Origin: JAPLZH01 sp964450345
GTDB taxonomy: Bacteria > Patescibacteriota > Minisyncoccia > Phycocordibacterales > PALSA-1337
NCBI GenBank assembly: GCA_964450345.1
Contig: CAYVEL010000006.1
Coordinates: forward strand, 1 to 47,343
DNA: 47,343 bases
Direction of reading: 5' to 3'
A program made the position numbers and the translations under genes. Positions within the stretch are counted from its first letter, which is position 1. Each line of letters starts with the position of its first letter. Under the pieces are notes generated by a model. It had not been told where the DNA came from. It saw only the letters and a list, made by a program, of their open reading frames with translations, and did not search any database. Positions 6,814-16,176 of the stretch are shown piece after piece.

Positions 6814-9800
6814 ATGAGAAGAGTTCATTTAAACTTTCAATTCGGATGGAAAAATGAAGAGAGTAAAAACTCTTTCTTTAGAGCTGTTGGTTATTTATTG
6901 ATTTTGGCTTTTATACTTAATCCGTTTAGTTTTTTCCCAGATATATTAGGGAAGAGAGTAACTACTGAGGATGATTTAAGTCCTAAGAAGAATTTTGCGA
7001 ATGCTTATAACTATGTTCCGACCGGAGGTAATTTGGTCGTAGGTACTGCTCAAGCTATTAAATCTGCTACTACGTCTACTGCGAACGGAGGTGCTAATAC
7101 TGGTTCATGGAAGGGAACATTGGCTGATGATAACTTTCACTGGGTAATCGGTTCTACTGCTTCAGGTTATGATTTTAATCTAGTCATGGGTGGTGTAGAG
7201 CTTAAGGGTGCAAATGCAATAATAATTCAAACTGAAATAACTCAGACAGCCAATATTTCTGGAGTAATGCAAATTTGTGACTGGGTGAATTCCGCAGCAG
7301 TGAACGGCGCCGCAGATTCTCAGTGTACCACTGGAGGATGGCGTACTATTAATACGAATAGAGCTACTACAAACCCAACTACAGCCACTGCTTATCATTT
7401 CCAAATATATGATGGTTATTGGTCCACAGGAGCAACAGGAGGAACTCCTATCTCTACTCCTTTAGCAAACTTTGTTAATGGATCGAATCAGGTAAAAATT
7501 AGATATTATTCCACTGTTTCTACTACAACAAACACAATAGGAGTGGATTATTTGCGTATAATGCCAGTTATTAATCCTATATATGAGGCCGCGAGCAGTA
7601 CTGTAATTACGGGTGGTGCCATGACTGGTAGTTACGCGTCTACGACAATTGGTGTGGGAACAAACATGACTGGTTCTGATAACTCTAGGTTGACTATAGC
7701 TGGAACGACTACGGCGAGGACGCAGATGTATTTAACTTTTGAAAACATAAAGACGTACACTGGAGCAAATACTATTTTATTTAGATCGGAGTTCGCTTGT
7801 TCTGCTGCCAGCGGTTATGTGTATCCGACAATTTATAACTTCACTACTGGTCTGTGGGAGAGTATGGTGGCTTCTTCTACTATTCTATGTTTTACAACAG
7901 ATACAGCGCACGCTTTTGCAAAAAACAATGTGAATCTCTCAGATTATATTTCTGGAGGTGAAGCCAGAATTGGTTTTCAAACAGTCGCATCTACTACGAG
8001 CTCAATTTTAATTGACCTCGCTTATATGATGATAGGTACTACACAGACAGATTCTGACGTTTCAGAAATTACTTTCGGTACAGCTACAAGTACCTCAGCT
8101 ACAAGTACTAGAAATATAAATACTTCTACTTCTACTGCGCCGTATCAGAATACTTGGAACGTATTAGCTGAAGATGAGAATAACAACATGACGCATGCTT
8201 TTTATGCTTATGATAATGACGTGGATGCTACTGTAGAGGAAGCAGTTTCTTATAACTTAGATTTTTCAGTAAAAGCTCCAAATGACTACAGAATTACTAG
8301 CGCCTTTTTTGCTGGAAGATATATGTCTGGAACAGGAGGAACTGTGCAGTTCGGTATGAAAGATTATTCAAGTCTTAACCAAGCTACTGGTGGATGGTAC
8401 ACAATAGGTGCGAGCGCCACTACAGCTCTTACATATACTGATCCATATACAGTAGGTACTGTTACTGCGGGAGGTCTAAATGGTCTATATTTAAACCCTC
8501 ATAACATGATAAGTGCTACGAATGGAAAGATGAATTTGAGATTAAGAACTATTACTGACGGTGCTACTACAGTCAACTCTACTGCTCAATGGGATTTCGC
8601 TATGGTAAGTATTCAGTGGGTAGAGGATGTTCAAAGTAAGACTAGACAGTATCAGTTTCTTCCGACAGCTGGTGCAACAACCACAGCAAGTACTTCTCCA
8701 TCATTTATTACAGCCGCAAAGATTCCTGGTGCTATAAACGGTACCAATGTTGGTTCATGGAAGGGAACACTGGCCGCCGATAACATGCATTGGGAAGTAC
8801 CAGTTAAACCTGGTGCAGGTATAGATTTTGATTTAACTTTCGGTAGTTCTAGTCCGGGAAATGCTAATGCTATTTTATTCCAGACAACAATCTTACAAAG
8901 AGCACCAAAATCATTCTTAAAGGTTCAGGTATGTGATTGGGTTAGCTCTGCGGGTGTGAATGGGGCTGCCGATTCTAGATGTACTGGTGGTGGATGGCGT
9001 AATATGAACACTAATGGTGTAGATTATTCTACACAGGTGTCTTCTACACTCGGATTCCAAATATATGATGGTTATTGGTCCACAGGAGCAACAGGAGGAA
9101 CTCCTATCTCTACCCCTTTAACTAATTTCTTTGATGCTAATGGTAACTTTAAAGTAAGATTTTATGGTGCTACGACTACAGCGGCCAGCTCAAGCGTACT
9201 TATTGATAGAGCGATGATGGAAGCGGTAATAAATCCTGTATATATGGCGGCTAGTTCCACGAACTTGAATGCAAGCAGTACTTCTCTTTGGGGTTCTTAT
9301 GCTAGTACGACAGTAGGTATTGGTTTAACTGGTTCTGATAACTCTTATTTGATGGCATCTGGTACCGCTACAACACAGGCGAATTTTTATTCCACCTTTG
9401 AAAACGTTAGAACTTATACAGGAGCAAATACTATATTGTATTCTGCTGAGTATTCTTGTTCTGCTACTGGTGCGAATATACGTCCTAAAATCTGGAATTT
9501 TACTTCTGGTTTATGGGAGGATTTAACCAACACAAATATTCCTTGTTCAACTACTGACGCTACGAATAGGTGGGCTAAGAATAATATTACAATATCGAAC
9601 TATTTATCTAGTGGAGAAATGAGAATTGGATGGTACACAGCCACTTCTTCTACTGTAGCCATAAGGATTGACCAGCAATATATGATGATTGGTACTACAC
9701 AGACAGATACGGACACAGCAGAAATTTCTTTCGGTTCTGTATCCAGTGGTTCGTCTGCGACAAGTACTCGAACGCTCGATATGACCGGAACTACTGGTTC

Positions 9801-10800
9801 TTGGCTTCTTGCGAATGAAGACGAGTCAAACACTTTTGGGCATGATTTTTATGCGAACGATACCGATGCGGATGCAGTGTTGGAGGAGGGAACGTCCGCC
9901 AATTTAGATTTCTCTGTTACATCACCTGATAATGCATCTATATCTGGTATTTATTTTGCTTCAAGACATATGGGTGGAACTTCTGTTCAATTAACAGCGG
10001 GTATCAGGGACTATTCCGGAACTTTTAACACAACAGGAGGATGGGACGCTATTGGTTCTGCTGGTACTACGGCTCTAACTTATTCAGATAACATAACAGC
10101 TTCTACTACCGCTACAGGTGGATTTTTTGGATATTATACTAATCCAGAAGACAGAACAGAGACATTGAATAATAAAACAAATATCAGATTAAGAACTTCG
10201 ACTTCAGGTGCCTCGACAACAAACCAAGTATCTCAATGGGATTTTGCTATGGTAAGTATTCAGTGGGTAGAAGCACAGGTTTCTGGTGGTTCACTTACTT
10301 TGTCACTAGATTCAAATAGTGAAAGTTTTGGAACCCTGACACCAGGAACTCCTGTTTATGGAAGTACGACAGCAACTGTTACAACTACAAATGCTAGCGG
10401 ATTTAATATTGCTGTAAATAGAGTTCTTCCTACAGCAACTCTAGATTTAAATACTAATTCTGCAATTACAATTCCTGATAAAACAGCTTGGGTCCCAGGT
10501 GGAAGCTGTGCTGTGGCAGGTAATGCGACTGCTTCAAGTACAAGCCCACAAACACTTCAGTTTAGAGTTATGAGTACTGGTACAGATTCTAGTAACTATT
10601 GTTCAGCATGGTGGGGTAGTAATGATTCAAATGCTCTATTCGCAGGTTTTCCAACTTCAGCACAACAAATAATGAATAGAACCTCGGCATCTACGCCTTC
10701 TACAGCTACAGTTATTCAATATTATTTGGATACTACCAGTTCTCAATCCTCGGGAGCTTATTCTGGAGATATTACCGTAACAGCAACAGTTAATCCTTAA
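6814..10800 (+). CDS. Giant secreted surface protein: two 550-residue repeats plus C-terminal WxL-like domain
   Basis: The 1328-aa product has an N-terminal hydrophobic segment (about residues 24-45) acting as signal or anchor. Two homologous modules of about 550 residues follow (nucleotides about 7015-8660 and 8665-10280), each with the landmarks GSWKGTLA-DN-HW, VCDWV-SA-VNGAADS, FQIYDGYWSTGATGGTP and WDFAMVSIQWVE. After these comes a domain of about 170 residues (from GGSLTLSLDSNS) that is homologous to the whole mature product of the gene at 10892. The composition is dominated by Thr, Ser, Ala and Gly. No catalytic site is seen. The length and duplication suggest an adhesin or S-layer-like structural protein. 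Its terminal domain ends YSGDITVTATVNP, resembling the end of WxL domains. Confidence 0.75.
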   Translation: MRRVHLNFQFGWKNEESKNSFFRAVGYLLILAFILNPFSFFPDILGKRVTTEDDLSPKKNFANAYNYVPTGGNLVVGTAQAIKSATTSTANGGANTGSWKGTLADDNFHWVIGSTASGYDFNLVMGGVELKGANAIIIQTEITQTANISGVMQICDWVNSAAVNGAADSQCTTGGWRTINTNRATTNPTTATAYHFQIYDGYWSTGATGGTPISTPLANFVNGSNQVKIRYYSTVSTTTNTIGVDYLRIMPVINPIYEAASSTVITGGAMTGSYASTTIGVGTNMTGSDNSRLTIAGTTTARTQMYLTFENIKTYTGANTILFRSEFACSAASGYVYPTIYNFTTGLWESMVASSTILCFTTDTAHAFAKNNVNLSDYISGGEARIGFQTVASTTSSILIDLAYMMIGTTQTDSDVSEITFGTATSTSATSTRNINTSTSTAPYQNTWNVLAEDENNNMTHAFYAYDNDVDATVEEAVSYNLDFSVKAPNDYRITSAFFAGRYMSGTGGTVQFGMKDYSSLNQATGGWYTIGASATTALTYTDPYTVGTVTAGGLNGLYLNPHNMISATNGKMNLRLRTITDGATTVNSTAQWDFAMVSIQWVEDVQSKTRQYQFLPTAGATTTASTSPSFITAAKIPGAINGTNVGSWKGTLAADNMHWEVPVKPGAGIDFDLTFGSSSPGNANAILFQTTILQRAPKSFLKVQVCDWVSSAGVNGAADSRCTGGGWRNMNTNGVDYSTQVSSTLGFQIYDGYWSTGATGGTPISTPLTNFFDANGNFKVRFYGATTTAASSSVLIDRAMMEAVINPVYMAASSTNLNASSTSLWGSYASTTVGIGLTGSDNSYLMASGTATTQANFYSTFENVRTYTGANTILYSAEYSCSATGANIRPKIWNFTSGLWEDLTNTNIPCSTTDATNRWAKNNITISNYLSSGEMRIGWYTATSSTVAIRIDQQYMMIGTTQTDTDTAEISFGSVSSGSSATSTRTLDMTGTTGSWLLANEDESNTFGHDFYANDTDADAVLEEGTSANLDFSVTSPDNASISGIYFASRHMGGTSVQLTAGIRDYSGTFNTTGGWDAIGSAGTTALTYSDNITASTTATGGFFGYYTNPEDRTETLNNKTNIRLRTSTSGASTTNQVSQWDFAMVSIQWVEAQVSGGSLTLSLDSNSESFGTLTPGTPVYGSTTATVTTTNASGFNIAVNRVLPTATLDLNTNSAITIPDKTAWVPGGSCAVAGNATASSTSPQTLQFRVMSTGTDSSNYCSAWWGSNDSNALFAGFPTSAQQIMNRTSASTPSTATVIQYYLDTTSSQSSGAYSGDITVTATVNP
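7399..7457 (+). repeat. 59-bp perfect direct repeat inside the giant gene, copy 1
   Basis: Bases 7399-7457 are identical to 9055-9113 (offset 1656 bp, 552 codons), although the two surrounding modules differ clearly at the protein level. Points to recent gene conversion or strong local constraint. Confidence 0.85.
9055..9113 (+). repeat. 59-bp perfect direct repeat inside the giant gene, copy 2
   Basis: Second copy of 7399-7457. It encodes the FQIYDGYWSTGATGG stretch of module 2, in the same frame. Confidence 0.85.
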
Positions 10801-10823
10801 GAATATTCATAAATTTAGTGCAG

Positions 10824-10859
10824 TTGTGGATAACTTAGGTGAGGGAAGTCTGGTATAAT
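10824..10859 (+). promoter_or_regulatory. Extended -10 promoter with perfect DnaA-box-like site
   Basis: TG-G-TATAAT (10851-10859) is an ideal extended -10. TTGTGGATAA (10824-10833) upstream is the reverse complement of TTATCCACAA, a perfect DnaA box. The transcript would have a leader of about 25 nt with no Shine-Dalgarno before ATG10892. The strength suggests high expression of the small surface protein. Confidence 0.65.
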
Positions 10860-10891
10860 TATGAAAGCTAATTTTTTAGTAATTAAAAATC

Positions 10892-11575
10892 ATGAACAAA
10901 ATAAAGAACTTTATTTCTAGATCAAGCGATTTGAAACTTTTGGGAGTTTCAGCATCACTAGGTCTTCTAGTAGTTGGTTTCCTATATGCAGGACAGTTAG
11001 TGCGTGGTGATACTGTTAACCTTTCAGTTACAGTTGCTACATCTCTAACCTTCAGTACTGCTTCTAATCAGTTCCCTACCCTAACGCCAGGTTCTTACGT
11101 ATTTGGTACTTCTACCTTGTATGTAACTACTAACGATTCTCTAGGATGGAACGTTACTTTGAGTAAGAATGCTCCTACAAGTACAATGACTTTGAGCACG
11201 GATGGTATCACAGCAATTCCAGATCAAGCAGAATGGATACCAGGCGCAGCTACTTCTACTACTGGTAATGCAGTTATTAGAACATCTCTTGGAAACACAG
11301 GAAACGTTCTTGCCTTCCGTGTGATGACAGCTTCTTCTTCAAATGGTGCAGCTTTCTATGCTCCAACATGGTGGGGTACTTCAGATGCAGATGGAACAGC
11401 TAAGTGGGCAGGTTTTGCTTCAAACACAGTACAGAGACTGATTGGTAATGCCGGAGCAAACTCTTACAGTGCTTCAGTTCACATAAACACAGTACAGTAT
11501 TACATTAACGTACCAGCTAGTCAGCCTACAGGAACTTACACAGGTAACTTGACTTATACCGCTGTTGGTAATTAA
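10892..11575 (+). CDS. Small secreted surface protein with WxL-like domain
   Basis: The 227-aa product has a signal peptide (hydrophobic from about residue 16 to 35, LLGVSASLGLLVVGFLYAG) and one domain. That domain has paired features seen also at the end of the 1328-aa neighbour: FPTLTPGSYVFGTSTLYVTT, LGWNVTLSKNAP, AIPDQAEWIPG, FRVMTA, TWWGTSD, and a C-terminal PTGTYTGNLTYTA. The order, an early G-W-x-x-T-L strand and a closing GTY-----LTYT strand, resembles WxL surface domains that bind peptidoglycan in Firmicutes, but the diagnostic second WxL is LTYTA here, so the relationship is inferred. Own strong promoter; the DUF916-like gene follows after 9 bp. Likely an abundant cell-surface subunit. 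Confidence 0.75.
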   Translation: MNKIKNFISRSSDLKLLGVSASLGLLVVGFLYAGQLVRGDTVNLSVTVATSLTFSTASNQFPTLTPGSYVFGTSTLYVTTNDSLGWNVTLSKNAPTSTMTLSTDGITAIPDQAEWIPGAATSTTGNAVIRTSLGNTGNVLAFRVMTASSSNGAAFYAPTWWGTSDADGTAKWAGFASNTVQRLIGNAGANSYSASVHINTVQYYINVPASQPTGTYTGNLTYTAVGN

Positions 11576-11584
11576 TATAGCCTC

Positions 11585-12496
11585 ATGATTAAGAGGTTTA
11601 TCCAAATATCATTGGTTCTAGCTCTAGCCTTACCAGTAATGGTTAAGGCTAGTACTGGTTTAACTATTCAGCCTGTTAAGATTTCTCACACATTAAGTAA
11701 GAATGAAGCGGCTAATGGTTCTATTTTACTGACCAATGCGAGTGACGACCAAATAAAGGTTGTCTTAAAAGTAGAAGATTTTATTCCTAATGCAGGTGGT
11801 GAAGGTGTTAAGTTCGTTTCTAGATCTCCAGGACTTACTACAGTTCGTGATTGGATTACATTAAATAACGGAGAGAGCGAAATTGTTCTAGGAAAGAACG
11901 AGAGCAGAGCTATTCCTTATAAGATAGTTACTCCAGCAGATGCAGAACCAGGAAGTCACTTCGGTGTAGCTTTCTTTGAGGCAAGTGCTATTAAAGATAC
12001 TGGTGAACAGTTAAAGATTGGTACACAAGTTGGAACTCTTATTTTCGTTACTGTTCCAGGTAATTACCTACAAAAAGGAAATATATTAAGTTTTAGTGCT
12101 CCTAGTTTCGTTCAGTCATTACCAGTTCCTTTCATGATTAATTTTGAAAATACTGGTACAGTTCACTTTGAGCCAAAGGGTACTATTGTAGTTAAAAATA
12201 TTTTCGGAAAAGTCGTAGCTACAGTGCCTGTTGAGGGTCAGGTAGTTCTTCCTACAGGTACAAAAGATATTCAGGCTACTTTCGATGGAGACGGTCTTTT
12301 GATGGGAAGATATACAGCTGATCTATCGATTAGAGATGGAGAAGGAAATGTCTTAACAGCTAAGTCTATAGCATTCTATGCTTTCCCAATTAAATACGCA
12401 GTTATAATTATACTAATAGTTATAGCTCTGTACTACGGTCTAAGATTCCTAAAGAGTAAGATAAATATTTCTATCTCAGTAAATAATAAGAAATAA
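11585..12496 (+). CDS. DUF916-like surface protein with C-terminal membrane anchor
   Basis: The 303-aa product has a signal peptide (cleavage after VKA, about residue 22) and a first beta-sandwich (about 23-140) with the LTIQPVKISHTLSKNE and ILLTNASDDQIKVVLKVEDF strands and a P-DAEPGSHFGVAFFEAS motif. A second domain (about 145-255) contains FENTGTVHFEPKGTIVV. It ends with a transmembrane helix (about 268-287) and a short basic tail. This two-domain plus C-terminal anchor plan matches DUF916/DUF3324 proteins of Firmicutes WxL clusters, whose first domain binds peptidoglycan. It directly follows the WxL-like gene, as in those clusters. Probably tethers the WxL-like proteins to the envelope (inference). 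Confidence 0.72.
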   Translation: MIKRFIQISLVLALALPVMVKASTGLTIQPVKISHTLSKNEAANGSILLTNASDDQIKVVLKVEDFIPNAGGEGVKFVSRSPGLTTVRDWITLNNGESEIVLGKNESRAIPYKIVTPADAEPGSHFGVAFFEASAIKDTGEQLKIGTQVGTLIFVTVPGNYLQKGNILSFSAPSFVQSLPVPFMINFENTGTVHFEPKGTIVVKNIFGKVVATVPVEGQVVLPTGTKDIQATFDGDGLLMGRYTADLSIRDGEGNVLTAKSIAFYAFPIKYAVIIILIVIALYYGLRFLKSKINISISVNNKK

Positions 12497-12500
12497 AGAA

Positions 12501-13547
12501 ATGAACGGCGTTCATAAGAGAATCTTTTTGATTACAGTCTCTTTGATGGCCGTTTTTTCTTTTGTTTTTATTTTGAGTCTAGTTAGGGCAAATAATGTAA
12601 CACTTCAAATTACTGTTATCCCACACCCACAGTGTAATGATGGAATAGATAATGATTCCGATGGTTTTACTGATTACCCAGACGACACAGACTGTCTTAG
12701 TTATACTGATAATAATGAAGGTGTGCATCCTGTGGTAACCCCAACACCAACCTCAACTCCAAGTCATGGTGGTGGAGGCGGGGGTGGAGGATCAAATAAC
12801 GCAGCAAACGAAATCATATATAGTGAGAAAATGATTTTTAAAGGTAAGGCTTATCCTGGTGCAAATGTAACCCTTCTTAAAGATGCTCAAGTTTCTGGTA
12901 CTGTTTTGGCAGATAAGAATGGTAACTTTGAAATAAGAATATCTGATATTTCTAATGGAACTTATGTGTTCGGTATTTGGGCAGAAGATTCAATTGGTAA
13001 TAAATCTACAGTTCATAATTTTATATTAGCTGTATTATCTAACCAGACTATGGTGGTTAGTGGAATTATATTACCAACGACTATTACTACAGATAAGGCA
13101 GAAGTTAGAAAGGGCGATGATGTTAAAATTTATGGTTTTACATATCCATCTGCTAATGTGGACGTCTATGTTCATTCCGCTCAGGAAATACAACAGACAG
13201 CTTTAGCTGATAGTGATGGATTTTGGCAGTACAATTTAAATACTACACCGCTTGATATGGAGACTCACTCAGCACGTTCTAAATCTAAGAGTGGTGCGGA
13301 TACTTCTATATTCTCTGAACCTGTAACATTTATTGTTGGTGATAAAAACATCATAAGAGATAATCCTGTATTAACTAAGAAGATTAAAACAGATCTTAAT
13401 GGGGATTCTAGAATAAACCTTGTAGATTATTCGATTTTGGCCTATTGGTATAAGAGAGCCGGTTTTCCTAAGGACTTGGATTTTAACTCTGACGGTAAAA
13501 TAGATCTAATAGACTTTAGTATTATGGCTTATTATTGGACTGGATAA
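12501..13547 (+). CDS. Secreted Ig-like protein with C-terminal type I dockerin
   Basis: The 348-aa product has a signal or anchor segment (about 8-28) and a Cys-flanked acidic Ca-binding-like loop between Cys45 and Cys65 (CNDGIDNDSDG...DTDC). A Pro/Thr and poly-Gly linker follows (about 78-98), then two Ig-like domains of the bacterial adhesin type (GKAYPGANVTLL...DKNGNFE; GFTYPSANVDVY...DSDGFWQ). The C-terminus is a dockerin: two F-hand loops DLNGDSRINLVD (from Asp298) and DFNSDGKIDLID (from Asp327), with Asp/Asn at positions 1, 3, 5 and 12. Dockerins bind cohesins with high affinity. Cohesin-like domains are encoded by the next two genes, so this protein is probably displayed through them. 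The start is 4 bp after the preceding stop. Confidence 0.83.
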   Translation: MNGVHKRIFLITVSLMAVFSFVFILSLVRANNVTLQITVIPHPQCNDGIDNDSDGFTDYPDDTDCLSYTDNNEGVHPVVTPTPTSTPSHGGGGGGGGSNNAANEIIYSEKMIFKGKAYPGANVTLLKDAQVSGTVLADKNGNFEIRISDISNGTYVFGIWAEDSIGNKSTVHNFILAVLSNQTMVVSGIILPTTITTDKAEVRKGDDVKIYGFTYPSANVDVYVHSAQEIQQTALADSDGFWQYNLNTTPLDMETHSARSKSKSGADTSIFSEPVTFIVGDKNIIRDNPVLTKKIKTDLNGDSRINLVDYSILAYWYKRAGFPKDLDFNSDGKIDLIDFSIMAYYWTG

Positions 13548-13555
13548 TTATTTAT

Positions 13556-14431
13556 ATGAATAAAAAATCGTTTACAATATTTATATTTTCATTATTGATT
13601 ATTCCATCAATATCTTTTTCTGCTACTAGATTATATTTTGAACCGCAGTCTCTATCAGCTGGAGTAGGTGGTGAGTTTAAAGTTGCGATAAATATTAATA
13701 CATCTGATAGTATCAATGCTCTAAATGCCTCAATTGCTATTCCAAGTTCGTTTAAATATACCGGATATAGTGATGGTAACTCTTTATTGAATATATTTGT
13801 TGATAAACCCTCTTTCGATTCTGAAAAGCAGATTCTAAGTTTTTCCGGATTAATACCTAGAGGTTTTACTGGTTCGGGTAAGTTGCTTGTTTTAAATTTC
13901 TCTCCTAAATATTCTAGTAATAATTCTGTCTTTAAATTTGATAGAACGAATACTTATGCTTTATCTAATTCTGAAGACCCTAAAAAAGTCAGCTTAATTC
14001 TTTCTGACTTATTAATACCAGTTGATAGTAATGCTACTAATACTTTGAAGAAAATAGATGATAAAGATCTTCCGGAATATTTCGAGCCTGTAGTTAGTTT
14101 TGATTCTAAAATATTTGAAGGTCTACCTTTCGTAGTATTTAATACTGTAGATAAGAAATCTGGAATAAATCATTACGAAGTTTCTATCTCGAAGAGTAAG
14201 AGTAAATATGATTGGAAAGAAGGAGTTAGTCCTTACGTGATAAAGACAGAAGATGTGAATAAATATATAGCTGTTAAGGCTGTAGATAATGATGGAAATG
14301 AAAGAATTGTATTTGTTAACAATAATTCCACTTCTGACATATGGCATAGTAGTTATTTAATAGTTATAATATTAGTTACATTAGTATTAATAGTTCTTGC
14401 ATTCTACTTCTCACGTAAAAAGAGAAAATAA
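13556..14431 (+). CDS. Cohesin-like domain protein with C-terminal membrane anchor (first of two)
   Basis: The 291-aa product (from ATG13556; a frame extending to 13535 would overlap the dockerin gene and bury the signal peptide) has a signal peptide ending near SFSA. A cohesin-like beta-sandwich follows (about 20-165: LYFEPQSLSAGVGGEFKVAI, INALNASIAIPSSFKY, FSGLIPRGFTGSGKLLVLNF). Then comes a second domain (about 180-255) with F-TVDKKSGINHYEVSIS, shared with the next gene, a transmembrane helix (about 263-285) and a basic tail RKKRK. Cohesins bind dockerins, and the gene immediately upstream encodes one. The stop overlaps the next ATG by one base, so translation is likely coupled. Confidence 0.78.
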   Translation: MNKKSFTIFIFSLLIIPSISFSATRLYFEPQSLSAGVGGEFKVAININTSDSINALNASIAIPSSFKYTGYSDGNSLLNIFVDKPSFDSEKQILSFSGLIPRGFTGSGKLLVLNFSPKYSSNNSVFKFDRTNTYALSNSEDPKKVSLILSDLLIPVDSNATNTLKKIDDKDLPEYFEPVVSFDSKIFEGLPFVVFNTVDKKSGINHYEVSISKSKSKYDWKEGVSPYVIKTEDVNKYIAVKAVDNDGNERIVFVNNNSTSDIWHSSYLIVIILVTLVLIVLAFYFSRKKRK

Positions 14432-16155
14432 TGTTTAAAATCAAAACCACAGTTCTTTGTTTCGTCTTCATAATTTTCCTTTTTCCTCTTACCTCAAAAG
14501 CGGCTACTCTTTCCGCTGAATCAACTATTACATCTGTTAATGTAGGAGAAAACGTTACTGTAAATATTTTTGTGGAAAGTTCTGATCAGGCCATTAATGC
14601 AGCTTCAGGTGTTTTAGTTTTTCCTAAAGATTTGCTTCAGGTGGTATCAGTATCTAAGACTGGATCAGTATTTGGAATGTGGGTAAGTGAACCATCATAT
14701 TCTAATGAAGCAGGATCTGTTAATTTTGAAGGTATAATTTTGAATCCCGGATTTAAGGGTTCCAGCGGTAAAATAATGTCTGTTATTTTCCAAGCAAAGA
14801 AAGCTGGTAATATAACATTTAATCTAACTTCTGGTCAGGTACTCGCTAATAATGGTCAGGGTACGAATGTTTTTAGAAGTTTCTCATATGTTCCTTTCAG
14901 TGTAGGAAATTATCCAAACACTACTCCTTTTGAAAATGATGTTGTTACTAAGATTGCCGGTTTGCCAGATAGTCCACAGATAAATTCTTCAACACACGAT
15001 TCAAGTACTGCATGGTATAAGTCTAAGAATGTAAGAATGTATTGGAATGTTCCAAGCGGTATCTCTAAAGTAAGAATGCAGTATGATAATAAGTCTAACT
15101 CTACTCCTACAGTAGCCTATGAGCCTAATGTTTCAGAAAAGATATTTGATGTTAATCAGGATGGAACTTATTACTTCCATTTACAGTATATGAATAGTAA
15201 GGGCTGGGGTCCTGTAAGTCACTATAAGTTTAATATTGATTCTGTTAGTCCAGAGGAATTTACTATAGCAGTATTAGAAGGAGATAAGACTGATAATCCT
15301 CAGCCAGTGCTCGCATTTAATACTAAAGATTTAACTTCAGGAATAGATAGATATGAAGCAAGTATTAATTCTGGAGATTATTTCAATTTAGCTCAATATA
15401 AAGTAGAAGACGGTAAATATAGATTACCAGTTCAGTCTCCTGGAGATAAGAAGATTTTGATTAGAGCAGTTGATAAGGCTGGAAACGATAGAATAGAATC
15501 TATAACAATAAACGTATTACCATTAGATAAGCCAATAATTGAAAAGTATTCTGATGAAGTCACAATAGAGGAGCCAATTAAGATTTATGGTAAATCATAT
15601 CCTAATGGTTCAGTAATAGCTTATATTTCAGAAAAGAATACAGGTAATTTTGAGGAACGTGTAAAAGTAGATTCTTCAGGAAATTATACATTTTCATTGA
15701 TTAATCATCCTGTTGCTGGAGTATATTCTATAAAGCTAAAGAATGTTGATTCTAGAGGTGCAGAAAGTGAGTATACAGATCCTATTAACGTAGAAGTTAA
15801 AGAATCAGATTTCATTAAGTTTAGTTCTAAGTTTATAAATTACACATCAGGAATACTATTAATAGTGGTAGTGCTAGGATTTATAATCTACCTAGTTATA
15901 CATCTATATCACAAGGTTAATAGATTCAGAATACATGTGAAGAAGGGTATTAAAAAGTCAGAAGATTCTGTTACAAAATCACTCAAGGTAATTAAGAAAG
16001 ATATAGAATCATGTTTAGAATTACTGAACGACACTAAAGATCTACGCGAATTGAGTAAAGAAGAGAAAGTTTTGTTAAAGAAATTAAGTAAGAATGTGGA
16101 ACAGACAGAGAAGATAATTAAAGATAATATAGAAGATATAGGTAGTTGTTCATAG
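14431..16155 (+). CDS. Cohesin-like domain protein with membrane anchor and cytoplasmic coiled coil (second of two)
   Basis: The 574-aa product has a signal peptide (to about 25) and a cohesin-like domain (about 26-165: TLSAESTITSVNVGENVTVN, INAASGVLVFPKDLLQVVSV, GFKGSSGKIMSVIFQAK). A middle region (about 185-355) includes F-TKDLTSGIDRYEASIN as in the upstream paralogue, then an Ig-like domain (about 365-460, GKSYPNGSVIAYI). A transmembrane helix lies at about 471-493, and a strongly charged cytoplasmic tail of about 80 residues is predicted as coiled coil (KKDIESCLELLNDTKDL...). The inside coiled coil could couple the outside scaffold to a cytoplasmic partner. Last gene of the surface operon; a palindrome follows at 16180. 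Confidence 0.78.
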   Translation: MFKIKTTVLCFVFIIFLFPLTSKAATLSAESTITSVNVGENVTVNIFVESSDQAINAASGVLVFPKDLLQVVSVSKTGSVFGMWVSEPSYSNEAGSVNFEGIILNPGFKGSSGKIMSVIFQAKKAGNITFNLTSGQVLANNGQGTNVFRSFSYVPFSVGNYPNTTPFENDVVTKIAGLPDSPQINSSTHDSSTAWYKSKNVRMYWNVPSGISKVRMQYDNKSNSTPTVAYEPNVSEKIFDVNQDGTYYFHLQYMNSKGWGPVSHYKFNIDSVSPEEFTIAVLEGDKTDNPQPVLAFNTKDLTSGIDRYEASINSGDYFNLAQYKVEDGKYRLPVQSPGDKKILIRAVDKAGNDRIESITINVLPLDKPIIEKYSDEVTIEEPIKIYGKSYPNGSVIAYISEKNTGNFEERVKVDSSGNYTFSLINHPVAGVYSIKLKNVDSRGAESEYTDPINVEVKESDFIKFSSKFINYTSGILLIVVVLGFIIYLVIHLYHKVNRFRIHVKKGIKKSEDSVTKSLKVIKKDIESCLELLNDTKDLRELSKEEKVLLKKLSKNVEQTEKIIKDNIEDIGSCS

Positions 16156-16176
16156 AGTTTAAAAATTTATTTGCAT

